Numbered from the stretch's first letter, positions 10,621 to 20,337 are shown. The stretch: DNA of 64,000 bases from Chaetoderma sp. LZ-2023a (GCA_034401795.1 CM067359.1:140009923-140073922); one strand, 5' to 3'. Notes: generated by a model not told the origin, from the letters alone. A program made the numbers and translations.

Positions 10621-10910
10621 AGTAGCGTTAAGATCCACCCGAGGGTACGTGCACAGTCGTAGCACACCTTGTCAATCACACAGCCCTCCTATTCTCCACC
10701 CACACCGCTGTCCTCAATGACTATGAAGTTTTCATAGTCCTATGCGTGGCAATATTGTTTTGGGTACATGCGACCGGTATTGATGCATTATATTACAAGC
10801 TATTGACATAATGGTATCTGATCTGTCACTGAGGTATAGGACATCATAATCAATTATGTCATGTGTAGGCTGACATCACAATACACAGTGACATATCTTT
10901 CTACTTCGAA

Positions 10911-11076
10911 TAATACTTACCAGATGTACTATTATGATAATCTCTATTATCTAGTCTAGCTCAAAGTAAGCAATTAAAACTCCGCACTCTCCATGGTCCT
11001 GTCCATACTGTGTCTGGAAATTACCGTTAGCCTCCAGGTACCGAGTCAATTCCCAACTACAGTCAGATTCGTCTAT
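10911..11076. repeat. D0 left inverted terminal repeat
   Basis: Runs from 'aatacttaccagatgtacta' to 'agtcagattcgtct'. The inverse is at 33011-33173, with scattered mismatches and a few small gaps. Confidence 0.9.
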
Positions 11077-11172
11077 TTTGCTCGACTATACAGTCACATT
11101 TTTTTTCAATAGTCTAATTAGCTTGAATTTGTGCGGCTTGAATACCTTGTGCAAGATTTGATCACTGGCTTA

Positions 11173-11205
11173 ATGGAAGGAAAAGGGAAATCGTCGCAGG
11201 GGCAG
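11173..11205 (+). pseudogene. D0 ORF1, possible short first exon
   Basis: An ATG codes for MEGKGKSSQGQ and is followed directly by CAG|GTTGTA. The layout resembles the 51-nt first exon that ends in CAG|GTGA in the family A copies. The phase does not fit simply with the acceptor-like site at 11670-11671, which may reflect decay or a wrong guess. Confidence 0.3.
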
Positions 11206-11671
11206 GTTGTATCAATCTAGAGTTTATACATTCATACCATAATGACTTTTTGACTTTTCCTTAAATTGGCACAGTTTTAAAATGGTAGCCATTGTTGGAG
11301 TCACTCCGTTACCCGTTAACTTTTTAATCTTATCCGGGTACCCGTGCCCATGATTAATGTTTTGTTTTGGGTTGGTGTGGCTATGCACTCAGTTTTAAGC
11401 CGATCTTTAGCTCTCACTTCATTGTCGAGGGTGTTTGTAGCGATCGGTCTTAATTTCTTGGTTATTTTAACATTAGTTAATCTCCAAGTTGTGTTTATAG
11501 AATTTTCACTAAAAATTTCTCAAGTATTTCCTGCCTAAAACTTGATTAACATTAATCTAAGAGAAAGTTCATGTTTTAAAGTAATTTAATGATTGCAATC
11601 ATGTCATTGTGCGTGTTGCTCGTCTTCATCTTACCATATGCAGCGTTTTAATTCTTATTGTGTGTTCGCAG

Positions 11672-13257
11672 AAAGTGAGGGGGCAGGGCAAGGCCCCGCC
11701 AGATACCTCTGTTCTCGCTGTAATCGCTTCATGAAGTGGAAGTTCGCAGGGCATCGCTGTGTTGCCTGTGCTAAGTGTAAGGTCGGAAGTCATTGCGATG
11801 TATGTGTAAAGTGGTTGTCGGACTTAGTGGCTGAGTTTGATCGTGATCGACGTGCGCAAGCTGAGAGGATCGCGAAGGACAAGGCGGCCAAGGTGGATAA
11901 GGCATCCGTTAAAGGATTGGAGGAGCACCTGAATGAGCGGATGGACTCGGCCCTGGGTGTTTGGGCAGCCCAATTTAAGGCGATGTTCGAGTCGCTCCAG
12001 TCCACGGTCCCGTCGATGCAGTCTGGTTCAGGACAACCAATCGGTGGTCCGGCCAGTTTTGCGGAGGGACATGCACCTGTCTTTTCTCTCGCGCCGGCTC
12101 TAGAGCCAACGACAGAGGAAGAGGATATCCTTCTGTTGGAAGACTGGCATGCCAGAGCTTTCTCAGATGACGGATTCCAGACTTTCCCGCGTGTTGGAAG
12201 TCGCGGTGTACTGTTTGGTTCAGCCGGATTACACGCTACCAAAGGCCCCTAAGGGGATCAGGAGTAGGGTCCGTTTTCTGGAGCAGGCCTACCATCAGTA
12301 TGCTCGTGTTCTTCGTCTTTCAGTCGAGGAATGTGAAGCACTGAACAGGCCATTAGCTGGGAAATCCAAGGGTCGTTCTCGCTAACGCTTATTGAGGATG
12401 CGACGAGGGCGGCTATGGCTGCTCTTTCACATGGCTGTACCATCCTGCAGGGGATGCTGACATGCGCGGTGGAAGGTGGGGGTAGTGCCAGAGGCTACTC
12501 CCGGAGTTGTCCGGGACACCATGCGCTTATCCCAGGATTGCCTGGCCAGGGTGATCACCAGATCATTGGCGGAGTGGAGGAGAATGGTTCTCGATTGCAT
12601 AGAACCAGGACCAGAGATGAGGGCTGCATTGTCTTCTGTGGCCTTCATTGGTCCGGGCTTGTTTGGCGGCTCGGCAAGACAAGCTCTCTCCAAGGTTGCG
12701 TCCATGGTTGCAGAGCAGTAGGTTGTCGGCAAGTCGTGGAAGTCTACTAAAAGGACTCGGCCGCAACAGTCCTATAAGCAGCACCGACAGGAGCAGCAGA
12801 GGCAATGACAGAGATTGCCCTTCCATCCGTCTGGCCGTGATGCTCATCAGGCATCCGGTTCTCAGGGACCTGGCCGTTCATCTTCATAAAGTCCTAATAA
12901 GAGGCTGTATGAAGATGACAGGAAGGGTGGTGGCTCGGGATGCAGTGGCCTCCGTAAGGGTAGTCGTGGTGGTGGTTCCGGGCCATCATACTCCAAGAAG
13001 CCGCGATGTGGCTGTGGGGGGTGAGGCGGTCCTGACAGGCTTCCGGCGAGCCCCGTACCGGTGGTGTCAGGAATGCAGGGAGTCGAGAATCTTCACCAAA
13101 ATGAATTACCCTCTTTTCGCGCAACATCGACCGGGAGCTGTGTGCAGATTCCTACTGTCAGAGGCAGACTTCAGCTGTTCTCGAACCAGTGGGAACAGGT
13201 CGTGCAAGATTGTTTAGTCTGTCATTGTCTAAGAAACGGCTATGAACCGGACTAGCT
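11672..13257 (+). pseudogene. D0 ORF1 remnant with N-terminal Cys/His cluster
   Basis: The open frame to 12252 carries YLCSRCNRFMKWKF then HRCVACAKC and HCDVCVKW. The Cys/His spacing is the same as at the start of ORF1 in E1 and E5. Further on, in shifted frames, come DATRAAMAALSHGCTILQGM (about 12394-12453) and LFGGSARQAL, which match the SGRASIAALSHVSQLLQG and GLFGGEGCRHLQ regions of ORF1. At least three frameshifts are needed. The protein is the gag-like product of DIRS elements; it would bind the element RNA, but this copy cannot make it. Confidence 0.75.
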
Positions 13258-13669
13258 CATCCGTCGATCGTTAGTTCCGTTAACGTCGACTCCCATATAG
13301 ACTCGCGTTCCAAGGAAATCCGATCATCTAGATGTCATTTGCTCAGAAATCAAAGATCTTCAGCGAAAGAATGCGATTCATTTAGTCCGGAATCAGTCCT
13401 CCCTGGGCTTTTATTTGATAATTTTCCTCTGTCTGAAACGCACCGGAGGAGGGAGACCGATTCTCAACCTCAAACCGCTGAACAAATTCATTCTTTCACC
13501 AAATTCAGATGGAGACTGTAGAAGCGGTGATGACAGGGCTGAGAAAAGGGCAGTATCGATAAATCTGAAGGAGGCATTTTCATATTCCAATGTCAATTCC
13601 TTTTCAGAAATACGTTCGCTTTGCATTCCAAGACAATCTCTGTGAGTTCGATGCATTACCGTTCGGTCT
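13258..13669 (+). pseudogene. D0 reverse transcriptase, first part
   Basis: Broken frames encode RTGGGRPILNLKPLNKFI, then INLKEAFSYSN where intact copies have IDLKDAYFHIP; the catalytic Asp is replaced by Asn. The block ends ...ALPFGL at 13669, where element E1 begins. The rest of the domain resumes at 20724. Several stops are present (for example near 13251 and 13300). Confidence 0.8.
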
Positions 13670-13684
13670 TTTCACTTCAAGAGT

Positions 13685-13845
13685 ATACTTACCTCCCTAA
13701 TACTTTTGATATTGCTAAATATTGGCTTTCACTCAATAAACACTCAGATTAAAACAGTTATTTGCCCCTACTGGGCAGGGAGTCAGAGCGTAGTCTGGCG
13801 GATGCCAGCCCCACCACCGCGCATGCGCAGACTAGCACTACCTCT
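13685..13845. repeat. E1 left inverted terminal repeat (161 bp)
   Basis: Inverse of 20524-20684. The core GCCCCTACTGGGCAGG lies at about 13768-13783. A short mismatch ('ttattt' against 'ttaggt') sits just before it. The outer 15 bases (13670-13684) are unique to the left end. Confidence 0.95.
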
Positions 13846-13964
13846 TTGCTAGATTATTGGCAGAGAGATCACACATGTTTTTTTGTGCAAAAGCTTTTCC
13901 TTGCTCTTAAACTGTTTTAACATAACTTGGTGGTGTTATTTTGGAGTGATAGTCACTGATTAGG

Positions 13965-14015
13965 ATGGCAGGAAGGATCACTTCGCCAAAGGGGGACCTA
14001 GGACCTTTGAATCAG
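13965..14015 (+). CDS. E1 ORF1, candidate exon 1
   Basis: The ATG codes for MAGRITSPKGDLGPLNQ and ends CAG|GTGACT (donor at 14016). Joined in phase 0 to the acceptor TTTCAG at 14771-14775, it gives an in-frame start for ORF1. The same 51-nt layout occurs in E2, E3 and the diverged E5, where the peptide is MSEREDSPLEGAGSLYQ. Length, phase and splice sites are conserved while the peptide diverges, which supports a real exon. Spliceosomal introns are known in some DIRS-like elements; no transcript is available here. Confidence 0.65.
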
Positions 14016-14611
14016 GTGACTTCTAGTAAAATTAGCGAGTTTTTCTTCCCGGTGTATTGTGTTTCCGGGACTCGCGTTTACCGTGATAAGCGCCTTGGTT
14101 AGTTGGTTTATGTCAACTCGGTGCTACCTAAGGCTAATTTCTCTTTCTGTTTATGTCCACAGGTCTGTATGACGCTAGGTGGTGGCATCACAGCAGCAGA
14201 GAGTTAGTTTTCTCTCCACCATGGTTCCATTTCCTACTAACACTGTTAGGTTATCTAACCAAATGATTTATGTTCAGTGAGTTGGAGGCCTAGTATAAAG
14301 GTCTTCTCACTTTGCCCTCTTGATCCAATTCCTTCCCCATGAGGTGGAGAGAGTTAAGAGGCGTGCAGGTGGTGGAGTACTCCGGTTCGTCACGTTGGAT
14401 GGTTTGTCTATACAAGGTGTCAGGTATCTAGTTATTGATAATGTGGTGATGTTAATTATAGTAAGCAAAGGGAGATAATTAACATTTTTGCCAGAAATGA
14501 GTTATCTATGTGTATCTGATGGTTGTGTAGTCGACGTATCCATTCAGCATACAATTCGTCCTTGCACTTGGATGTTTTGTTGGGATCGAATTTTTCCTGT
14601 CACGGGATTAA

Positions 14612-14619
14612 TGACGTCA
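14612..14619. promoter_or_regulatory. CRE-like site TGACGTCA in the ORF1 intron
   Basis: A full palindromic TGACGTCA followed by TAATC. The same octamer and flank are present in E2 (21970), E3 (41664), E5 (58547) and even D4 (40317). TGACGTCA is the consensus for CREB/ATF factors; a role in transcription of the element is inferred from the conservation. Confidence 0.4.
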
Positions 14620-14775
14620 TAATCAGCCTGGCTATGTATTTATCAGCAATTCAAGTTGCAATGCTGGTTTCTGATGTATATTGATCTTTATGATCGTTTT
14701 CCTTCTCTTTGAGTTGGTTTGAGTGTCTAAGCTTAACTAGTTTGCTCATACTCCTCGTCCTTTGCCCTGTTTCAG

Positions 14776-16857
14776 GGACCGGGTTGCGCGTCCTGTGGAC
14801 GATTTCTGCATGATAAGTTCTTGCCTCATCTTTGCTATCAATGTAGCCCTTGTGGTCCCTCGGGTAATTGTGAGATATGTAAGCACTGGGGGGGCGAGTT
14901 AATGTCCGAATTCTTGTGCTTGCAGGCGACGGACAAGGTGGTAGAGGAGGAGAAGAAGAAGAAGCGGAAACGAGAGGTTGTAAGTAGGAAGGGTAAGGGG
15001 AAGGCCTCGTCCGCGGTGGATATGGAGGCCTTCCGGACCGAGATGTTGGGAGAGATGAAGAGGACAATAAAGGATTTGGTTCCAGAGTTGCTTCGTGGCA
15101 TGCTTCCTGGACCAAATCCTTTACTGTCCTCATCATCGGCTTCGGAGCAGGTAATCCCCACCTCTGGATCGGTTTTCCTTAGACCGCTTCCGTTGTTCGA
15201 CGATTCAGAGGTGGCCCCATTAGAGGGGGCGTTCCACGACCCTGGCAGCAGGCTTATTGCCGCGCCGATAGGGGACCGTGGACGGTTGTCGCTGGAACCA
15301 GCGGGCTGCTTATCAGTCCAGGGGTATCCGCACGCCGCGGTGGCCAGTACCTCCTATGGCACCGTTCCTGGTCAGCCCGGGTTAGCTCTCTTTGCTGACC
15401 CGGGGTCTAATCTTTCTGACCAGGGTGATGAGGATTACCTGCTAGGGTCGCCGTCTGACGACGTGGACATGGATGAAGACGTTTGTGCACCCCTCGCGGG
15501 GAATACAGGCGGCTTCTTCCACGGTTTTACTCACCCTGGAGTAGAGTCCGCGGCTCAGGTGGTGGCCCAGGGCGCTGCTGATGGCCAGCGGTACCGCATA
15601 CCTCGGCTTGCCGAGGGTGTTGCTGGTGCTGGCCGGGCCCGTGGTGGGGCGGTATGTGCCCCGCGCTCTGCCACGGCGCCTGCTCCTGGTCAAACCAGTG
15701 ATATTGTCATGCCGGGGCTGTCAGGCCCGCATGTTTTCCCTGGCTTGCCAGGTGTATCAGCGTACCCGCCGTCAAGCTCTGCTGCTTGCGCTCAGGAGGA
15801 AGACGAAGGCCCTCGTCTTGTAGAGCGCTCGCAGTTAGCCACGGAGGAGGATTGGTCTGACGCTTGCCAGTGGTTGGTGAGCGTTAGGCCTGATCTGCCC
15901 GTGGAGCAGTCGGCTAGCCAGCGTGACCACAGACCGTGGTTAGCTGGGAAACCGACTGCTAACGCTATGCCTTCTCTGCCGCTGGCGGAGCATGTCGTTG
16001 ACATGTTCGAGGCGGCGGAGTCGTCCATTAAGTCGAGTGGACGTCTCGCGAAGGCCCCTCGCGAGGTGGCCAGGCGTTGTCGCATCGTGCCCCTGGATTA
16101 CCAGCGGTACGGTGTGGTACCCAAGCCCAGCGTGGATGACCGCGCGGCTTTGGGTGAGGATGCGCGGCCAGGCTCCCGTTCTGACACGGGGGTCTTGTGC
16201 TCGAACGCGTTGCGTTCGGCGAATACCGCGTTGCATGATGCGGAGGAGAGTGGGAGGGCTTCGATTGCCGCTCTGTCCCACGTCTCCCAGCTGTTACAGG
16301 GGGTAGTAACGGCATCCGCATCGCGCCAGCCAAGTCCGGTCACGGTCCAGCGAGCCATCCAGGATGGTATTAACCTGGCGCTGGACTGTATGACTCGGGC
16401 GGTGACCAGGAGTGTCCGGGCAAGACGCACGTTTGCCCTGGACAATCTGTGCCCGTCTCAGGACCTGTACAATAGGCTACTGCGTACGCCTATGACGGGT
16501 CCTGGTCTTTTTGGAGGTGAGGGATGTCGACACCTCCAGGAGACGGTCACCCTGGTGAATAACCAGAGGGCGCTGCGCGAGCAGTTTGAGGTGCTGCGTC
16601 GTGCTAACGTTCGCGCCGCGCCCCCCTGCGTATCGTCCCCTGCAGGCTCGAGGTGGTGCTGGCCAAGTCAGAGGCCAGCCACCGTCGCAGCGTCGGCCTC
16701 GGCCGCGTGCGATTCGGCCAGCAGCGAGGGGGGCGCAGGTTCCTCAGGCGCCGTCAGCCAGGCAGCCGCCCGCGCACCGAGGTGCGCGCGGGGCGGGGCG
16801 GGGCGCGCGAGGATCTGGGCGTGGTTATCGGTCCTGACGGGACGGTTACCGCGGTAA
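14776..16857 (+). CDS. E1 ORF1 (gag-like), exon 2, frameshifted near the C-terminus
   Basis: Begins GPGCASCGRF after the acceptor and shows a Cys/His cluster CASC..HLCYQCSPC..CEIC in the first 40 residues, then a lysine-rich segment, a long Ser/Pro/Gly-rich middle, and the conserved block VTVQRAIQDGINLALDCM to TGPGLFGGEGCRHLQETV. ORF1 of DIRS elements is thought to be the structural (gag-like) protein. A run of six C at about 16622-16627 has one base more than in E2, which shifts the frame. The Arg/Gly-rich tail seen intact in E5 is therefore replaced by about 75 unrelated residues ending GRLPR. It could be a real lesion or a homopolymer error. Confidence 0.85.
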   Translation, partial: GPGCASCGRFLHDKFLPHLCYQCSPCGPSGNCEICKHWGGELMSEFLCLQATDKVVEEEKKKKRKREVVSRKGKGKASSAVDMEAFRTEMLGEMKRTIKDLVPELLRGMLPGPNPLLSSSSASEQVIPTSGSVFLRPLPLFDDSEVAPLEGAFHDPGSRLIAAPIGDRGRLSLEPAGCLSVQGYPHAAVASTSYGTVPGQPGLALFADPGSNLSDQGDEDYLLGSPSDDVDMDEDVCAPLAGNTGGFFHGFTHPGVESAAQVVAQGAADGQRYRIPRLAEGVAGAGRARGGAVCAPRSATAPAPGQTSDIVMPGLSGPHVFPGLPGVSAYPPSSSAACAQEEDEGPRLVERSQLATEEDWSDACQWLVSVRPDLPVEQSASQRDHRPWLAGKPTANAMPSLPLAEHVVDMFEAAESSIKSSGRLAKAPREVARRCRIVPLDYQRYGVVPKPSVDDRAALGEDARPGSRSDTGVLCSNALRSANTALHDAEESGRASIAALSHVSQLLQGVVTASASRQPSPVTVQRAIQDGINLALDCMTRAVTRSVRARRTFALDNLCPSQDLYNRLLRTPMTGPGLFGGEGCRHLQETVTLVNNQRALREQFEVLRRANVRAAPPCVSSPAGSRWCWPSQRPATVAASASAACDSASSEGGAGSSGAVSQAAARAPRCARGGAGRARIWAWLSVLTGRLPR

Positions 16858-18968
16858 GAACCACTCCGGTGTTTATGGCGACGGGGACAGTGCCGCTCTT
16901 GCATGCCTCGTGTCCACCTCTGTCCCTAGGTGGACCGGTGGGAGGCCGGCTAGCCGACCACATGCAAGAGTGGGAACGGTTAACTCAGGACCGTTTAGTC
17001 TTGCGATGGCTTTCCGTCGGGTATCATCCAGAGTGGATGACAGGCCCGCCGTCGCGACTGTCTCTAGTGCCAGTCTGGACTCCCATTCCGAGAGATCCAG
17101 AGCAAAGGTTGTGTATCGAGGAGGAGATAGATTCCCTCGTACAAAAGGGAGCTATTCAGCCGGCACAAAGGTGTCCGGGCTTCTATTCAACCCTGTTCTT
17201 AGTAACAAAACGCACCGGAGGGTGGAGACCGATTCTCAACCTCAAGCCATTGAACAAGTTCATCGAGACGCCCAGTTTCAAGATGGAAACGGTGCGCTCG
17301 GTGTTGGCGGGGTTGGAGAGGGGGATGTGGACGGCGTCGATAGATTTGAAGGACGCTTATTTCCACATCCCCATCCACGGGAGTTTCTGTCGCTTCCTGA
17401 GATTTGCATTCCAGGGCAGACAGTGGGAATTCAGGGTGTTGCCCTTCGGAATTTCCACGGCTCCTCGGGTTTTCACCCGTGTGGTTCTTGCGATCACAGC
17501 ATACCTCCGCAGGAGAAGCATAGCAGTCCACACGTACATAGACGACTGGCTGTTAAAGGCACACGACAAGGAAGCTTTATCGGCCAATCTGGTGATTGTT
17601 TTGAAAACTCTCTCGTATTTGGGCTGGATGATAAATTTTCCGAAATCAGAGCTGACTCCATCCCAGAGGTTTGTTTACCTGGGAATGTTCTTCGATCTAG
17701 AGACAGGATATGTTTATCCTACTCAGGAGAGAGTGCAGAAACTCATCTCGTTAATTCAGTCAGTGTGCGACAGTCGTCATGTCCTGGCACGGGTTTACTT
17801 GAGAATGCTGGGGTTGATGGTTTCTTTGGAACCAGTCATTCCTCAGGCCGCCTTACGCAGGCGGCCGATCCAGTTGTTTCTCATGACACAATGGACCCAG
17901 AGTACAGGTTCGCTGGACTCGAACGTGTCAGTGTTGGCGCCTCTGATTCACCACCTGCAATGGTGGTTGCTCACAGAGAATCTCTTGGTGGGGGTTATGC
18001 TGACCCCTCCCCACCCTCAGGTGACTGTGTATACAGATGCATCGATGGAGGGCTGGGGGGCTTGCCTGGAAGAGTCCACGATATCAGGGCTTTGGAATCT
18101 GGAACAGTCAAAGGAACATATAAATCTACTGGAGCTAAGAGCAGTAGTCCTGGGCCTGGAACATTTCTTACAGAAAGTTCAGGGCAAGATTGTTCTTATT
18201 CGTTCAGACAACTCAACAGTTGTGACTTACATAAACCGCCAGGGCGGAACGAAGTCGCCCAGTCTCTGTATGATGACATGGAGACTGCTTTGTTGGTGTC
18301 TGGATCACCAGATTACCTTGAAAGCAGTTCATATTCCGGGAAGGTTAAACCTGCTAGCAGACTCATTGAGCCGAAGGATGAGTGTTTTACCCACGGAATG
18401 GCAACTAAATCAATGTGTGGCGGATCGTCTGTTCGACCATTGGGGGAAACCCAACATCGATTTGTTCGCAACGAAGAAGAATGCGAAGATGACGACGTAC
18501 GTCTCTCCGATTCCGGATCCAAGCGCTTTCGCAACAGATGCGTTAGCTATCAGCTGGGGGAGAATGTATGCATACGCATTCCCTCCAGCAATCCTGATTC
18601 CAAAAATTCTTCAGAAAATCAGACAAGAGGAATGCCAAGTGCTTCTGATCGCCCCGGATTGGCCAAGCCGATCATGGTATACGGATCTGCTGGACCTTCT
18701 GGTCTGCAATCCGGTTCCTCTGCCTCTGATGGACGATATTATCTTCCAGGGCAAGGTCCTTCACAACAATCCGTCAATGTTCAGATTGACTGCGTGGATG
18801 TTGTCAAGGAATCTAGAATTAAGGAGGGCTTTTCTGAGCAAGCAGCCATGTTTATGGCCAAAGCCAGGAGGGGGTCAACCTCCAGAGCATATAATTATAA
18901 AATCAACAGATTTGCAGAATGGTGCTCAAAAAGATGTATTGATCCAATGGATTCATCTATTCAGGTAG
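16653..18968 (+). CDS. E1 ORF2: reverse transcriptase and RNase H
   Basis: Open frame of 771 codons, one continuous domain set. Reverse transcriptase: FLVTKRTGGWRPILNLKPLN, then SIDLKDAYFHIP with the first catalytic Asp, LPFGISTAPRVFT, and YIDDWLLKA (YIDD at 17535-17546) with the catalytic Asp pair. RNase H: VYTDASMEGWGACLE, LLELRAVVLGLE, IRSDNSTVVTYINRQGG and HIPGRLNLLADSLSR supply the D-E-D-D residues. A further conserved block follows (NIDLFATKKNAKM to LLIAPDWPSRSWY), which occupies the place of the methyltransferase-like region of some DIRS elements; I cannot confirm that activity. No ATG near the start is shared with E5, so translation may continue from ORF1 by frameshift. Intact. Confidence 0.95.
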   Translation: MVLAKSEASHRRSVGLGRVRFGQQRGGRRFLRRRQPGSRPRTEVRAGRGGAREDLGVVIGPDGTVTAVRTTPVFMATGTVPLLHASCPPLSLGGPVGGRLADHMQEWERLTQDRLVLRWLSVGYHPEWMTGPPSRLSLVPVWTPIPRDPEQRLCIEEEIDSLVQKGAIQPAQRCPGFYSTLFLVTKRTGGWRPILNLKPLNKFIETPSFKMETVRSVLAGLERGMWTASIDLKDAYFHIPIHGSFCRFLRFAFQGRQWEFRVLPFGISTAPRVFTRVVLAITAYLRRRSIAVHTYIDDWLLKAHDKEALSANLVIVLKTLSYLGWMINFPKSELTPSQRFVYLGMFFDLETGYVYPTQERVQKLISLIQSVCDSRHVLARVYLRMLGLMVSLEPVIPQAALRRRPIQLFLMTQWTQSTGSLDSNVSVLAPLIHHLQWWLLTENLLVGVMLTPPHPQVTVYTDASMEGWGACLEESTISGLWNLEQSKEHINLLELRAVVLGLEHFLQKVQGKIVLIRSDNSTVVTYINRQGGTKSPSLCMMTWRLLCWCLDHQITLKAVHIPGRLNLLADSLSRRMSVLPTEWQLNQCVADRLFDHWGKPNIDLFATKKNAKMTTYVSPIPDPSAFATDALAISWGRMYAYAFPPAILIPKILQKIRQEECQVLLIAPDWPSRSWYTDLLDLLVCNPVPLPLMDDIIFQGKVLHNNPSMFRLTAWMLSRNLELRRAFLSKQPCLWPKPGGGQPPEHIIIKSTDLQNGAQKDVLIQWIHLFR

Positions 18969-19807
18969 TAGCTGATTTCCTCTGTCACCTCTATGATGCC
19001 TATAGCCTCAAGCCTAACTCTATTGCTGGTTATAAGTCAGCATTAATGTCTGTTATTCCTTGCTTGGCTAAGAGGGGAAGTGATGAAGTAAATACATTAA
19101 ATGTATTAATTAAAGGCATGGGCAATCTAAGACCAAGGAATCCACCGGTGATTCCGTCTTGGAGTTTATCGCTAGTGCTTCAAGTACTAGGTGATAAACC
19201 TTTTGAACCACTTAGTTCCATTTCTATGAAACTATTAACACTGAAGACTGTGTTTTTAATTGCTGCGGCCTCGGCTAGGCGTAGGAGTGAAATTCATGCC
19301 TTATCAGCCGAGGATGACCGTTTTGTGGTTTCAGGGGAAGGCCTTAAGCTGCTACCTAGGATTAATTTCTTGGCTAAAAATCAGTCGTTGAAATATCCAG
19401 GTCAACCTATTATTTTGCCTGCTTTGACTAGATATGATCCTAATTCTAAAGCATGGTGTCCCGTCCGGGCGCTTCTCCGGTACAAGCAACGTACATCGGC
19501 GTGGCTCACCGACCAGTCGGCGTTATGGTTGTCATATATTGAACCCCATGGCCGGGCTTCTAAGGACACCATTTCCAGGTGGATTGTTGAATGCATTCAG
19601 TTTTGTCATAAATCCGCCACCGGGAAGCAGGTTGACGTGGCCAAGGCTCACAGTGTCCGCGGCGTAGTGACATCCACTGCCCTATTTAATGGGGTCCCTG
19701 TGGATGATATTATGTCGGTGGCTCAATGGCACTGTGAGTCCAGTTTTACAGACCATTATCTCCGTGACACCTCTAATCCTCTCGCCTTGTCGATTTTGAA
19801 AAAATAA
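18800..19807 (+). CDS. E1 tyrosine recombinase (YR)
   Basis: The recombinase joins the element's circular DNA copy into the genome, taking the place of an integrase. The N-terminal core-binding part reads FMAKARRGSTSRAYNYKINR. Catalytic residues are visible: Arg in SARRRSEIHAL (codon CGT at 19280-19282), AHSVRG as the HxxR box, the AQWHCESSF box, and the nucleophile in FTDHYLRD (Tyr codon 19757-19759). It overlaps the end of ORF2 by 169 nt in another frame. The frame stays open upstream to 16910, across almost the whole of ORF2, so the true start is unknown. All key residues are present in this copy. Confidence 0.93.
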   Translation, partial: VVKESRIKEGFSEQAAMFMAKARRGSTSRAYNYKINRFAEWCSKRCIDPMDSSIQVVADFLCHLYDAYSLKPNSIAGYKSALMSVIPCLAKRGSDEVNTLNVLIKGMGNLRPRNPPVIPSWSLSLVLQVLGDKPFEPLSSISMKLLTLKTVFLIAAASARRRSEIHALSAEDDRFVVSGEGLKLLPRINFLAKNQSLKYPGQPIILPALTRYDPNSKAWCPVRALLRYKQRTSAWLTDQSALWLSYIEPHGRASKDTISRWIVECIQFCHKSATGKQVDVAKAHSVRGVVTSTALFNGVPVDDIMSVAQWHCESSFTDHYLRDTSNPLALSILKK

Positions 19808-20337
19808 CTCGGTTTATATTTTTTGAGGAGGTTTTTCCTCATTGCTTATATATTTCACAATTAATTTATGGAAACACCCACTTTTTTGGGCCTGCATCAG
19901 TCTTCACCAATGGGAAGATGATGTCAGCAGCCATTTTCAACAAGGTCAGTCTTGTTCGTGTGTTGTCCGTTGTTGATTGTATTGTCACGTTACCCTTTAT
20001 TAATATGGTGATGGTTTGTGTATTTGTGTGGTTCATTGTTGAGAGTTTACGAAAATGGAGCTTTTTCGTCTCTGTCCTGTAGTACATGGCACTTGTACGT
20101 AGAGAGCGTATAGGACATTGAGGTCAGTCGACTCTTCCTCCCAGGAAGGAGGGGGGGGGAGCGCATATGACATTCGGTCATCTCTCATACATCGGTGGTG
20201 TTATCCGATGGTTAGTCAAATCCTGACTGTTTTTCGTACAGTTTCAGAAGTTTAAGTGCCTTAAACGCAGAAAAGCGTATAGGGATGAGCTGGTCTTTTG
20301 ACCTCGCCTCCCTCCCGCCAGATTCACTTTCGAATTC

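Noticed and set aside
14158..14175. Alternative acceptor 'tccacag|g' within the ORF1 intron
   Set aside because: It is present in all four copies, but the sequence after it has stops and gives no shared peptide. It may be used in the untranslated leader; not supported as coding.
14651..16445. Several minus-strand ORFs of 80-160 aa across ORF1 in E1 (and equivalents in E2, E3, E5)
   Set aside because: They mirror the GC-rich codon pattern of ORF1, have no domains and do not keep starts between copies. Shadows of the sense gene.
14776..19807. ORF1/ORF2/YR as host genes or as an LTR (gypsy-type) retrotransposon
   Set aside because: No long terminal repeats, no protease and no DDE integrase. 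Inverted repeats, an ICR and a tyrosine recombinase fit DIRS.
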